DNA from: a virus
Direction: 5' to 3' (one strand)
DNA length: 64,000 nt
Virus record (IMG/VR): IMGVR_UViG_3300046467_002136
Span: 1 to 64,000 of that record
In this document: positions 52,050 to 60,433 of the stretch, in pieces
Numbering within the stretch: the first letter of the stretch is position 1
Layout: the number at the start of each line of letters is the position of its first letter
The notes under the pieces: generated by a model
What the model saw: only the letters and a program-made list of their open reading frames with translations
The model's database searches: none
Told to the model about the DNA's origin: nothing
Made by a program: the position numbers and the translations under genes

Positions 52050-52705
52050 TCAGACGAACCTCCGGTAGTTGTGTATCCAAGGTTTGTTGGCAAATCAAGA
52101 GAGGTATCGCCGACACCTACATTCTTGACACCGATCTGGATGCCCTCTTCTTTGACCGTGCCGAGCTTGGTTCTGGAAACAACTTCATTGATGCCCATGG
52201 TGTAGCCGATATACGAACCAGCCATGACTCGATCACCTTTTACTAGTGTCAGGTCAGAAAACTCTTCACGCATCGTCGATTCGTCGATTTCTACTTTCCA
52301 TGTGTCTCGCGCGTCTGTTGCTTTAAGACAGGGTCGATCAAGAAGGGCAGCTCTAGTCACGGTTGTTAACCGATCGCGCATATAGGTCACAGCCTCAGAA
52401 CCATTTGCTTTGGCCCAAATATAAGTACGCATTGTGTAATTAACTCGATACTCGGGTTCTGATGGTGTATCTGATGACCAGCCAAGTCTTTCCATATTTG
52501 CAGTCGATATGGCGACGGTAATAATCATTGGCCAAGCATCGATAGCAACTGGTTCAAAAGTCAGAAATTTCAAAGGGTCAGGCAAAGTGGCACTGTCGAC
52601 ACCCCAACCGTTTCTGTATTCGACAAGACGAACAGGAAGATCCGTTTTTAAGAAATCGTTTACATAGCTCTTGGCGAACTGTGCACCATGCATAAGGTCT
52701 GCCAT
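52046..52705 (-). CDS. Neck or tail-completion protein
   Basis: 219 residues. Beta-rich segments (FLTFEPVAIDAWPMIITVAISTANMERLGW; YRVNYTMRTYIWAKANGSEAVTYMRDRL; RDTWKVEIDESTMREEFSDLTLVKGDRVMAGSYIGYTM) fit neck or tail-terminator proteins found between connector and sheath genes. It starts one base before the stop of the gpS-like gene upstream. Assigned by position and composition. Confidence 0.55.
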   Translation of the reverse strand: MADLMHGAQFAKSYVNDFLKTDLPVRLVEYRNGWGVDSATLPDPLKFLTFEPVAIDAWPMIITVAISTANMERLGWSSDTPSEPEYRVNYTMRTYIWAKANGSEAVTYMRDRLTTVTRAALLDRPCLKATDARDTWKVEIDESTMREEFSDLTLVKGDRVMAGSYIGYTMGINEVVSRTKLGTVKEEGIQIGVKNVGVGDTSLDLPTNLGYTTTGGSSE

Positions 52706-53220
52706 TAGAGACTACCTTCTAATGCTTCGCGGCCTTCCGACATGTAGTCAACGGCCCATTTGCCCCAGCGGATATGAGCCTCATACGGTTCAAAAATAAT
52801 TTGCCGCTTCGGCATCTTGCTCGTTCCCATTTGATGAAATTTTGCCCATTCGATATCTGTTCCAAAAACTGCTCGTTTGGCATGAATCTCGTTTGGATTT
52901 CCCCTCAAGCTCGACAAACTATTAAATAACCGACCCGTCTGTATGAGTGTCGTAGCTCCAGGAAAGCGAGCTGCTTTCCACGAGCCATACTGGGCGTCCA
53001 AAGGTGCCCAACCCCCTACGGGTAGTCCATTTGACGTGAAGTTTTTTGCCCAGTGCTGTTCTAGATCATCACGAATGCGTTCGAAAACTGGACCAAAGTC
53101 TCTGGCACGTCGTTGTACACCATTGATTTCTCGTTTGAGAGGTTGGGTATTGAACTTGGTGTCAAACTCAATTTGAACACCTTTTGCCCGCCGCGCTCTT
53201 TGGAGTGTTCGAAATGCCAT
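52705..53220 (-). CDS. Tail completion protein, virion-morphogenesis (gpS) family
   Basis: 171 residues from the ATG at 53220, which begins just after the upstream stop; a longer start would overlap by over 110 bases. FERIRDDLEQHWAKNFTSNGLPVGGWAPL..SWKAARFPGATTLIQTGRLFNSLSSL...FGTDIEWAKFHQMGT and KMPKRQIIFEP match the P2 gpS / Phage_tail_S pattern: W-x-P-L, TGxLxxSL, YAxxHQxG and P-x-R-x-F. Completes the tail end before head attachment. Confidence 0.8.
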   Translation of the reverse strand: MAFRTLQRARRAKGVQIEFDTKFNTQPLKREINGVQRRARDFGPVFERIRDDLEQHWAKNFTSNGLPVGGWAPLDAQYGSWKAARFPGATTLIQTGRLFNSLSSLRGNPNEIHAKRAVFGTDIEWAKFHQMGTSKMPKRQIIFEPYEAHIRWGKWAVDYMSEGREALEGSL

Positions 53221-53221
53221 G

Positions 53222-53857
53222 TTAAGCCACCCGAATTCGGCGATGTCGTTTGACCGCCAATAACTCCCTATCTGTAAACCCTGTTTCCATAGGGCCGATA
53301 TTTCGAGGTTCGAGATCTTTGATGCCGACAACATCGTCGTGCATGTTCTGCATCTCTCTCGAAGCTGCCCTAAGAATCATCAACCTGAAAGTAGGAATAC
53401 TGGCACCGGCAAGACCGGCATTATAGGTAACTGTCAACTTGTCGTTTGCGCCGCCACGATAAACATCTACGCCGTACCGACGTGCAACATATTCAGTTCC
53501 GGCAGTCAAAGTCTCGGCGGCACTTCCGGGAGTTACAGGAGTAAGAACGATACTCGCAATCGAGTTAACAGGGCTCTCTCGTAAATATAGTGTTGCTGGA
53601 GGATCTGTATACGAAAGAATGCCGCTTGTGTTCGAGTCGAGTTTGTTATCGTAGAAGAATGAAGTTTCAGGCATGCCCAAATGATTCGAATCGAGAATGT
53701 AATCCTCGGTAAAATTGGCTGCTTCAATCTTGCGCCCTAAAAAAGTTTCTAGTTCTGATTGAAGACCGCTGAGAATAATGTCAGCAGCGTCTTGTTGACG
53801 TAAACTGAACTCAATATCCATGTAGGTTTTAAGATTGGCACGAGTTACTAGAGCCAT
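53222..53857 (-). CDS. Head-tail connector protein
   Basis: 211 residues. RANLKTYMDIEFSLRQQDAADIILSGLQSELETFLGRKIEAANFTEDY is the helical opening of gp6/Gp36-like connectors, and LYLRESPVNSIASIVLTPVTPGSAAETLTAGTEYVARRYGVDVY..DKLTVTYNAGL their beta domain. Located at the head-proximal end of the tail operon. Confidence 0.75.
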   Translation of the reverse strand: MALVTRANLKTYMDIEFSLRQQDAADIILSGLQSELETFLGRKIEAANFTEDYILDSNHLGMPETSFFYDNKLDSNTSGILSYTDPPATLYLRESPVNSIASIVLTPVTPGSAAETLTAGTEYVARRYGVDVYRGGANDKLTVTYNAGLAGASIPTFRLMILRAASREMQNMHDDVVGIKDLEPRNIGPMETGFTDRELLAVKRHRRIRVA

Positions 53858-53869
53858 GGTGGCAGGCTC

Positions 53870-54049
53870 CTATCTAATTACACGCGGACGGCGCCTACGG
53901 CCTCTGCGGATAATGTCACGCACGCGCTCATTGGCTATACGTCCACGACCACGGCGAGCTTCACGGCCACGCAAAAGAGAGCGAATGCTGCGGCGAATTC
54001 GCCCAGCTCGCCGAAAGTCAAATTCGCGTTCTTTACCGGGTGAGGGCAT
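53870..54049 (-). CDS. Arg-rich small basic protein
   Basis: 59 residues, 23 of them Arg, from the ATG at 54049 with AGGAAGG about 10 bases upstream; a longer start at 54094 is less likely. MPSPGKEREFDFRRAG, then alternating RR/RG clusters (GRGRIANER, RRGRRRRPR). Such composition suggests nucleic-acid binding, for instance packaged-DNA neutralisation or RNA binding. No family recognised. First gene of the head-tail set after a structured gap. Confidence 0.55.
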   Translation of the reverse strand: MPSPGKEREFDFRRAGRIRRSIRSLLRGREARRGRGRIANERVRDIIRRGRRRRPRVIR

Positions 54050-54063
54050 ATAACGGCACCTTC

Positions 54064-54109
54064 CTAGATGGAATCTAGTTCTAGTGTAGCGCACTAGGCC
54101 CTTACACTA
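54064..54109. promoter_or_regulatory. Tandem hairpins in the gap before the Arg-rich gene
   Basis: CTAGAT-GGA-ATCTAG (54064-54078) is a perfect inverted repeat. CTAGTG-TAGCG-CACTAG (54081-54097) is a second one, and TAGTGTA...TACACTA (54082-54109) is a third pairing that excludes the second. The minus-strand ribosome-binding site follows the first hairpin immediately. This gap is the boundary between DNA-metabolism genes and the neck/tail genes. A terminator/attenuator or translational control element is suggested. Confidence 0.4.
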
Positions 54110-54124
54110 TATACCCGTTAATTG

Positions 54125-54691
54125 TTACCTATCGGCGTTAGGAGGTTTTTCTGTTGCGACTTCTTTTTTGTCGACAGTTCCGGGCGGAGCTTCCACTGGA
54201 ACCCATGCCATCGAATAACGATGATTCGGAACTTTTCGGTGCTTAATGATCGAGCCATCCAGCATCAATTCTAATTCATCGCCCTTCATACAAAAACGAG
54301 CCACGAAATCTTCTACCGAAAACGCCTTAGATCTTTTCAGTTGTTTTACAATTCGAGATAGTTTATGAGCAACCATGTTCCCACGACCACGATTCAATTG
54401 AATGTGTAAGGCCATAGCCTCAGTTTCGCCACAATCAATCACATGAACAGGTACGCCATCAGCAAACCGTTCTGACAGGTGTTTATTACCCCTGATTGCT
54501 CGCAGCCGCTGAGAGCCGTCAATTACGTTCATGCCGTCCTTCTGAACAACAAGTGGGGAAAGCACCCCATAATCCATTAGGGCCGCTGTCAGGACCAACA
54601 AATCCGGTCTAAGGATATATGTGGCATTCCACTCTGGAATATTGAGCTCCTCGTAATCCCGAACCCACATCGTGTATTGCTCTGCACTCAT
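54125..54691 (-). CDS. ParB/Srx-like domain protein (IbrB-type)
   Basis: 188 residues. ALMDYGVLSPLVVQKDGMNVIDGSQRLRAIRG is the ParB N-terminal (ParB/sulfiredoxin-like) motif with the G-S-Q-R-L box, followed by VHVIDCGETEAMALHIQLNRGRGN. It overlaps the PP-loop gene by 4 bases. The pair resembles IbrB-IbrA, in which a ParB-like and a PAPS-reductase-like protein are always encoded together. Function of such pairs is not settled. Confidence 0.7.
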   Translation of the reverse strand: MSAEQYTMWVRDYEELNIPEWNATYILRPDLLVLTAALMDYGVLSPLVVQKDGMNVIDGSQRLRAIRGNKHLSERFADGVPVHVIDCGETEAMALHIQLNRGRGNMVAHKLSRIVKQLKRSKAFSVEDFVARFCMKGDELELMLDGSIIKHRKVPNHRYSMAWVPVEAPPGTVDKKEVATEKPPNADR

Positions 54692-55815
54692 GAGGCTTCC
54701 TCCGCTGCTTTCTGCCTCACTGTGTAGGCTCTGGTTTTTGGCCCCACGGGGGAGGCCGAAGTCGTGGTGAGTTCATTAAGTAGGAGATTCCTGATCAACC
54801 AATTTATTGGATACGAATGCGGATCTAAAGCATGCTTCTTCCTAAATTCAGCTGCATATGCCTTAGCCCTTCGAGCTTTTGAATCACCGATCATATAATC
54901 ATCAATTACGTCGGTTACCCCGTCCCAACCTTCCTCAGCATAATTGTTGATCAGTTGTTCGATGTCGAAGTCCTTCCACCAGCGGCGCTGGGCGTCGATC
55001 TGGGGGAAACATTCATACAACCGATCATAAAATTCTGGTTCGGTGGCGACCACGTCACCAATGCGTCGAATCGCAACAGAGTGAAGTGGTATCCCGACCC
55101 GAGTATTTGAACCGGTTAATGCTGCCCTGTCGTAATACTCGCAATAGGGGGCATTGTGTTCTTCAGTAATGAATTTGAATACATCGTTGACATTCCAGTC
55201 GTAGATGACTTTCGCAAACTTCAGAGGTGTTCCACGTTTTATACCGAAGGGTGTGACGATGTAGTTCTCGTGCAACTTTTGGACCAAGGATCGATAACGA
55301 ATCATCGACTCAGCAGCCCGGACACCAGTAATGAAAGCAACGCTTCCTTGCTTCCCTTGCATCGTGTAAAAATCAACAGCTTCAGGTAGGGGTTGACCCC
55401 CTTCTAGCCCAAACGATTTTGCGCTAATCGCATCTTCCGGCATTTCGCGCACCCATCGTCCTGCCTGTTCCCGATATTCCCCCCATAACACCACAGGTTG
55501 TCGTCTGCCTAGAACCCAGACTTCTCCGCCGTAGGGAAGGCAATACCATTCCATGTCGATCCAATCGAAATTTCTGACCATTTCGACATATTCAAGAACG
55601 AGGGGACTTACCATCTCTTCATCCCTGAATATAACTTTGACTGGACCTAGGCCACGTTCTTCGTGTACCTCTTTAGCCAGATAGAGAACAGCGGTGCTGT
55701 CCTTGCCTCCAGAAAATTGAATACAGACGGTATCGAAAGTATCGTAGACATGACGTATCCGCTGACGAGCGGCTTCAAGACATGTGATGTCTAAAAACAT
55801 CCGCTGACGAGTCAT
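54688..55815 (-). CDS. PP-loop / PAPS-reductase-like protein (IbrA-like)
   Basis: 375 residues. SGGKDS at 35-40 is the PP-loop ATP-pyrophosphatase motif, followed by KVIFRDEEMVSPLVLEYVEMV, FITGVRAAESMIR and YDWNVNDVFKFI, the PAPS-reductase-superfamily order. The usual ECGIH Cys motif for sulfate transfer is not seen. It is encoded between two ParB-like genes with 4-base overlaps. DNA- or nucleotide-modifying activity, as in DndC or IbrA, is a possibility, but no DndA/D/E partners are visible. Confidence 0.75.
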   Translation of the reverse strand: MTRQRMFLDITCLEAARQRIRHVYDTFDTVCIQFSGGKDSTAVLYLAKEVHEERGLGPVKVIFRDEEMVSPLVLEYVEMVRNFDWIDMEWYCLPYGGEVWVLGRRQPVVLWGEYREQAGRWVREMPEDAISAKSFGLEGGQPLPEAVDFYTMQGKQGSVAFITGVRAAESMIRYRSLVQKLHENYIVTPFGIKRGTPLKFAKVIYDWNVNDVFKFITEEHNAPYCEYYDRAALTGSNTRVGIPLHSVAIRRIGDVVATEPEFYDRLYECFPQIDAQRRWWKDFDIEQLINNYAEEGWDGVTDVIDDYMIGDSKARRAKAYAAEFRKKHALDPHSYPINWLIRNLLLNELTTTSASPVGPKTRAYTVRQKAAEEAS

Positions 55816-56600
55816 AGTTCTGAATGCGCCTCGACAAATGACATCAACTTCTCCGCAGTTGTGTCGCCCTCATAAGCCGGTTGCCCACGAAGCCATCGCA
55901 CGAAGGTGTACCAATCTTTCTGCTGGGCGGGATCATCGAAAACCAAGGTGTACTGAACAACTGCTTTGCTTAACCCGCCCTGAGGCGTAACCGTGCTGCC
56001 CTGAATGGCAATATCGTTATGGTCAACGCTGTCGTCGGCGACAATCCTTCGTTCCCCATCCTCGCCATCCTGCACTAAAGCATCTAACGCATTGTCCATC
56101 CTGTCGATCAGAGATGGACGAGTAAATGTTGTGGTGCCGCCCTCTCTGTCAGCGGCAATTTCTGCCTGCTCTTCATAGAGGGAAATCTCGAAGTCGTCCC
56201 ATGCCAAGTCACTCATGAGGTCGCCATACTCGTCAACAACGCTCAGAATCATGTCAACGGCCTTGGTATTGTCCGTATGACCCAACTCCATTGTCCGGTT
56301 GTCGGCGAGTGCAAAAGCAACAGCCCGTTTGTCATCTCCGTCAAAAGGCACAGCAGCAATATGAGTCCAACCAAGTTTCTTAGCTGCTTCGACCTGATGG
56401 TTGCCAGCGATCACCGTGGCCTTATCGTTTTCGTTCAAACGAATCACGATGGGCTTCACTTGACCAAACTCATCGTATGACGCAGCAATCGCTTCAACAT
56501 TTCCAACTCTTGGATTGTTGACAAGGGGCTGCAGGTCACTCAACGGAATAAGTAGCTCGGTGAGGGACTCGTGGACTTTATGGTTGTTCTCCATGGTCAT
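55812..56600 (-). CDS. ParB/Srx-like domain protein
   Basis: 262 residues. IPLSDLQPLVNNPRVGNVEAIAASYDEFGQVKPIVIRL, then TVIAGNHQVEAAKKLGWTHIAAVPF and AVAFALADNRTMELG, form a clear ParB N-terminal domain. Phage proteins of this type often precede methyltransferase or PP-loop genes. The C-terminal half is acidic. It overlaps both neighbours by 4 bases. Confidence 0.75.
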   Translation of the reverse strand: MTMENNHKVHESLTELLIPLSDLQPLVNNPRVGNVEAIAASYDEFGQVKPIVIRLNENDKATVIAGNHQVEAAKKLGWTHIAAVPFDGDDKRAVAFALADNRTMELGHTDNTKAVDMILSVVDEYGDLMSDLAWDDFEISLYEEQAEIAADREGGTTTFTRPSLIDRMDNALDALVQDGEDGERRIVADDSVDHNDIAIQGSTVTPQGGLSKAVVQYTLVFDDPAQQKDWYTFVRWLRGQPAYEGDTTAEKLMSFVEAHSEL

Positions 56601-56935
56601 ACCTGTACCCGCACGTTGGCATTGAGGGTTCGCATCGCATCGATGGATGATCTTAAGGAGAGTAGCTTTTCCCGCTTCGATTTTAGTAGGGCTTCCGATA
56701 TTTTGTACTCAAAGTGTTCGTCAGCCATTTTGTAGTCGGCCCAGGATTCCCGCTCCTTGATCGACCCCTTGGCAGACAGATACTCCTTAGCCCACGCCGA
56801 CTTGTATCTTGCTTCTTTCTTAGCGTTGTCTTCAGCGAGGCTTTCGAAAGCTTCTGTTTCGTTTTCTAACTCGTCAAGGAAATGAAGCAGTCGTTGTTCG
56901 ATCTCAACTTGGCTGATAGGGCCTCTAAAGTTCAT
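56597..56935 (-). CDS. Helical coiled-coil protein
   Basis: 112 residues, almost wholly helical with Glu/Lys heptads (QRLLHFLDELENETEAFESLAEDNAKKEARYK; ALLKSKREKLLSLRSSIDAMRTLNANVRVQV). Similar small proteins occur in phage recombination clusters. No function assigned. It overlaps the 2OG oxygenase gene by 4 bases. Confidence 0.5.
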   Translation of the reverse strand: MNFRGPISQVEIEQRLLHFLDELENETEAFESLAEDNAKKEARYKSAWAKEYLSAKGSIKERESWADYKMADEHFEYKISEALLKSKREKLLSLRSSIDAMRTLNANVRVQV

Positions 56936-57804
56936 AATATTCTTTCTTCAAAATAGGCTTCTACTTCAGCCAAGGTCGGAGTGTCCCAAAGCTCGCTCCT
57001 ACCGTGAGCTACATCATATTTATATGTTCCGTAATACTTGAAATCGTCGTGCAGCTTTGGCAGCCAGTGAGGCTGAGTCCATGTGGCCACGTCATCCGGT
57101 TCAGCGATGCGCACCGGAGTGTTGAGTCCGAAGAACCCTAAATAAGAAAGTCTTTCACCGGAAGTAACTGGCTTAACGGAGTGTGCAGCTATGTAATTGG
57201 CAGGAAAGTACATGCAATCACCAGTTGACAATCTGACTGTGGTGTCTAGATATGGGAAGAAGAATTCACCGCCCTCGTAATCATCGTTGAGACCCGTCGC
57301 ACAGGCAACAACCTGAGCGCCTTCTATCTGGTGAGAAGGCAACTCCCTTTTTCCATTATGTGAACTAAAGCTTGACGCCTGATCGTTGTGGGTGTCCATC
57401 CATTGCAAGTCGGTGTAGCTCAGGGCATATCCTCTGGTGCGCCACCAAAGTGTTTCCGCTAGCAACGGGTACTCCGTCATGTAATCAACCAAATACATGT
57501 ATCGGAAGTCTTCTAAAACCCCCCACTCTAAATCGATGTCCTCATCCGTATCCTGAGTCACCACTTCATGTATTCGTACCGGCTGCTGTGGGAGCATCGG
57601 CGTTTCAAGCTTGGCCCTGTCGCTGACGTAACGCTGCAGCATGGGCTCGATCGTCGTTACATCTCTATATATAACGACTCCCGGCGCAGGCGTTTCCTTC
57701 CGACCCAACCCCCATAGAGCTTCCTCCCAACAAGTTCTCGGGTGCATGATGGCGTCAATGAACTCTTCCACCTCGGGAGTGTAGGCATCCATTTTATTAG
57801 TCAT
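56932..57804 (-). CDS. 2OG-Fe(II) dioxygenase (WWxxxGH subfamily)
   Basis: 290 residues. WWRTRGYALSY, His139-x-Asp141 (MDTHNDQ), NDDYEGGEFFFPYLDT, GDCMYFPANYIAAH with His208 and Arg218 (GERLSYLGFFG). Clearly the same subfamily as the five members at 16225-22197 but located 35 kb away, inside the DNA-metabolism operon. It overlaps both neighbours (4 bases on one side, 8 on the other). Its presence here suggests relocation by duplication or a distinct substrate. Confidence 0.8.
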   Translation of the reverse strand: MTNKMDAYTPEVEEFIDAIMHPRTCWEEALWGLGRKETPAPGVVIYRDVTTIEPMLQRYVSDRAKLETPMLPQQPVRIHEVVTQDTDEDIDLEWGVLEDFRYMYLVDYMTEYPLLAETLWWRTRGYALSYTDLQWMDTHNDQASSFSSHNGKRELPSHQIEGAQVVACATGLNDDYEGGEFFFPYLDTTVRLSTGDCMYFPANYIAAHSVKPVTSGERLSYLGFFGLNTPVRIAEPDDVATWTQPHWLPKLHDDFKYYGTYKYDVAHGRSELWDTPTLAEVEAYFEERIL

Positions 57805-58321
57805 CGAATTTCCCTACCGCTCTTGACCAGTCGATGTTCTCCAAGGCTTCCAAGTGGTTCTTAGGCCATTCGTATTCCGAAGCATCAAAACGAGATCGAC
57901 CCATTTGTTCGAGAATCCACGCATCACACATATCGTCGGCACCCTTGCCCTCCCAAACTAATCCAGTTCGGGCAGAGATTGCAGAGATGACTTCAACCTT
58001 TGACGCGTTTCCTCTTCCGGTTGCGAACTTGGCACGGCAGGTCGGAGGGATGTCTACGACGGTGTAGTTGTCCTCGTGCAGAGCAAGACGAATGACGCCA
58101 CCCAGTTCTCCGATGGAATGAGCCTGACTCGCCCGCGAAGCAAACGAGTAGCCCTCAATCAAGACCACATCCGGGCGATGTTCCCGGCAGACGAGCATGA
58201 CCTCATCCCTGATGGCCGCAAGCCGTTCCACACCCTTCTCCTTAACGGCGATTGCGCCCATGTCTTTGTCACAGGAATATCCCGTAGATGTAAGCGACAG
58301 GTCAAGACCCATAAACTTCAT
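57797..58321 (-). CDS. RuvC-like Holliday-junction resolvase
   Basis: 174 residues from the ATG at 58321, chosen because it overlaps the upstream TGA as ATGA and gives a normal RuvC N-terminus (MKFMGLDLSLTSTG). Acidic residues Asp7, Glu56 (IEGYSF) and Asp130/Asp133 (GADDMCDA) form the catalytic set. Predicted to resolve branched replication or packaging intermediates. Confidence 0.8.
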   Translation of the reverse strand: MKFMGLDLSLTSTGYSCDKDMGAIAVKEKGVERLAAIRDEVMLVCREHRPDVVLIEGYSFASRASQAHSIGELGGVIRLALHEDNYTVVDIPPTCRAKFATGRGNASKVEVISAISARTGLVWEGKGADDMCDAWILEQMGRSRFDASEYEWPKNHLEALENIDWSRAVGKFDD

Positions 58322-58698
58322 GGTTTTTTTCGCCATCCGGGGATAGCCAAGCCAAGCTCGATTGCAGTTGCCGGTTCACGTCCGATACGGTCATGACAAT
58401 CACGACACACAGCCATAAGATTTTCTTCTTCAAGAATGGAGCCACCCTGTGAGCGGCGTTTCAATTCGTGAATATCGACGCTTGCATTCCGTTTGTAAAG
58501 TGTTACCTCATCGTGCTGTGCCCAAATTGGGCATGCCTCACAGTAGGGTCGCTCTTGCAGGAGACGAGACACCACCTTCCTGCGTTCGACGTACTTCTGC
58601 TGCATCTTCTTGCTGCGTGGGTTAAGAGAGCCTGTTCGCTTTAATGAGCCACTTCGTTTAAGCGGCCCACCACGGTTCATAGGCTTCTTGCGTTTCAT
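58318..58698 (-). CDS. HNH endonuclease
   Basis: 126 residues. Basic N-terminal 30 residues, then CEACP, DIHELKRRSQGG, NLMAVCRDCHDRIG: the C-x2-C...H...N...C-x2-C-H arrangement of HNH nucleases. Phage HNH proteins near terminase often assist packaging. Overlaps both neighbours by 4 bases. Confidence 0.75.
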   Translation of the reverse strand: MKRKKPMNRGGPLKRSGSLKRTGSLNPRSKKMQQKYVERRKVVSRLLQERPYCEACPIWAQHDEVTLYKRNASVDIHELKRRSQGGSILEEENLMAVCRDCHDRIGREPATAIELGLAIPGWRKKP

Positions 58699-59204
58699 AC
58701 GGCGTCACTGGTTACCTGATCAAAGTCCCACTTATTCTCCAACGCTGCCCACAAGGCACGATCAATAGCCGTATCTTCCAAGTCGTGCGCATCCATTAAT
58801 TCGCGGTGCTTCAAAATTGCGCGACGGTAAAAATTAGCTGATTCAAACGGATTCATGTCAATAGGTTTACCGGTCTGAATCATTCCCTTAACTTGGCTCA
58901 AACGGTTATCAACATGGAACTTAAAACGTTCGACCTTTGTTTTTTTAGACGCATATGCATTTTCTGCCTCTTTGGCCAACTTGCGTCCGTCTTTACCCAG
59001 AGCCATATAGCGATTCGCGTCTGATTCGGCATCTGCATCGATACTCTCAATCTGAGTCAAGAGGTTTTCAGACAATGCGTTCAGGGCGCGCTTCCAACGA
59101 TCCCAATTTACCGACTCCAACAAAACTTTCCGGTGACCCGGCGACAACTTGTTTTTGACTTCTTCCGCAACTAATTGCGCAAAAGAATCATCTGTTATTT
59201 GCAT
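58695..59204 (-). CDS. Helical hypothetical protein
   Basis: 169 residues from the ATG at 59204, taken because it lies just beyond the upstream stop. Entirely helical; Glu/Lys/Ala-rich (KDGRKLAKEAENAYASKKTKVERFKFHVDNRLSQVKGM). Resembles unannotated proteins near Rad52/RecB-like genes of other phages. No function assigned. Confidence 0.55.
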   Translation of the reverse strand: MQITDDSFAQLVAEEVKNKLSPGHRKVLLESVNWDRWKRALNALSENLLTQIESIDADAESDANRYMALGKDGRKLAKEAENAYASKKTKVERFKFHVDNRLSQVKGMIQTGKPIDMNPFESANFYRRAILKHRELMDAHDLEDTAIDRALWAALENKWDFDQVTSDAV

Positions 59205-59206
59205 TT

Positions 59207-60433
59207 TCAACTCCAAGCAGGACACTGGGGCTTATACGCACACCAATTGCACAACGCCGTTTTCCTGGTCTCAAATTCATGTGTCTCACATGAAACATCT
59301 ATGGCCTTTTTAGTACTTACAACGTATTCGACAGTCTCATCAAAATCACTTTGGGTGAAATTGTGTTCTAGCCTCACGCCATCTTTTAGATACAGTAATT
59401 CTAATTTTTCGGTTTCACCCACTCCCAATACTCTGGCTAATGCGCCATAAATTTTGAGTTGGAGAAACTTGTCGTCACTATAGTTCGGATTCGGAGTCTT
59501 GCCGGTTTTGTAATCGCTGATAACCAGTTTGTCACCAGTCAAGGAATAGCGATCGATAAACCCTTTGAGAGTTACCCCTCCGAGCTCTCCATTGAGTTCA
59601 TACTCCAAGCCCTCTGGTTCGATCGCCGTGGGCTCTTCGACCACCCACAAGTTTTCAACACACCAAACAGCACGCCATTTAAATTGACGGATGCGTTTGT
59701 CGCCCCTGACATATGGGTGAATCCGATTAATCCAGTCACCCGACTCCCACACTTCCGCGAAGAGAGGAGTAATCAGTTCCTTGGTCCTCTCGCTGGAGTC
59801 GTACATGTAGAACTGTTCACAAACATCGTGAACCAAGTTCCCCAGCAGGGTCGCCTCACTGGGCTCATCGGGAAGCTTGTCTATTTTGCTGAAACGAAAC
59901 TTCATTGGGCATTGGTTGTATGTGCCCATCGAAGACGGGGACAGATGTGGTGGTGCTTCTAACTTCTCAATCACCGAGGAACCTCCTGTGGTCGGCTCAG
60001 ATATTTCAGGAAAAGAGATCCATTCCAAAACAGGAGTCAGCGAGCCGATGTATCGGTTACATGCTCGGCCACCCTTCGTTTTGCCATCACGGTCCACCAC
60101 TGTCACATATCCAAGGCGCTGAAGCTCGTTGACTCTGGTTCTGGCGCTGGAATAGGCGGCTGGGCCGTAATGCTGGACGTAAAGTTCGTGAGCACGCTCT
60201 TGTGAGATCGGCCCGTTTTCACAGACGATGTTAAGCACCCGAACTTTTAGTTCAGTCAGCTTTTCTTTGGTTATTGACCGAGCAGCCTCGTGCGACGTGT
60301 CTGGATCGTTGCGCTTAGCAACTGCCCCTTTGGCAACTCCCAACAGTTGGTCAAATAGCGAACCATCTTCGAAATCGTCAAATAGCTGGCCATCACCCAC
60401 TGGAGTCGCTGTCGTTTTCATCCTTTTCGACAT
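59207..60433 (-). CDS. RecB/Cas4-like PD-(D/E)XK nuclease with Fe-S cysteines
   Basis: 408 residues. Residues 40-130 are a winged-helix-like domain (DTSHEAARSITKEKLTELKVRVLNIVCENGPISQ...ARTRVNELQRLGYV). Residues 165-408 are a PDDEXK_1 nuclease: LSPSSMGTYNQCPMKFR, GNLVHDVCEQF with His202, Asp294, Asp307-x-Lys309 (SDYKTGK), and QLKIYGALA. Cys175, Cys395, Cys398 and Cys404 would hold a 4Fe-4S cluster as in AddB/Cas4. Predicted exonuclease acting with the Rad52-like annealing protein. Confidence 0.8.
   Translation of the reverse strand: MSKRMKTTATPVGDGQLFDDFEDGSLFDQLLGVAKGAVAKRNDPDTSHEAARSITKEKLTELKVRVLNIVCENGPISQERAHELYVQHYGPAAYSSARTRVNELQRLGYVTVVDRDGKTKGGRACNRYIGSLTPVLEWISFPEISEPTTGGSSVIEKLEAPPHLSPSSMGTYNQCPMKFRFSKIDKLPDEPSEATLLGNLVHDVCEQFYMYDSSERTKELITPLFAEVWESGDWINRIHPYVRGDKRIRQFKWRAVWCVENLWVVEEPTAIEPEGLEYELNGELGGVTLKGFIDRYSLTGDKLVISDYKTGKTPNPNYSDDKFLQLKIYGALARVLGVGETEKLELLYLKDGVRLEHNFTQSDFDETVEYVVSTKKAIDVSCETHEFETRKTALCNWCAYKPQCPAWS

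Noticed and set aside
53222-53334. Longer N-terminus for the tail-completion gene
   Set aside because: It would overlap the connector gene by over 110 bases; the ATG at 53220 follows the upstream stop directly.
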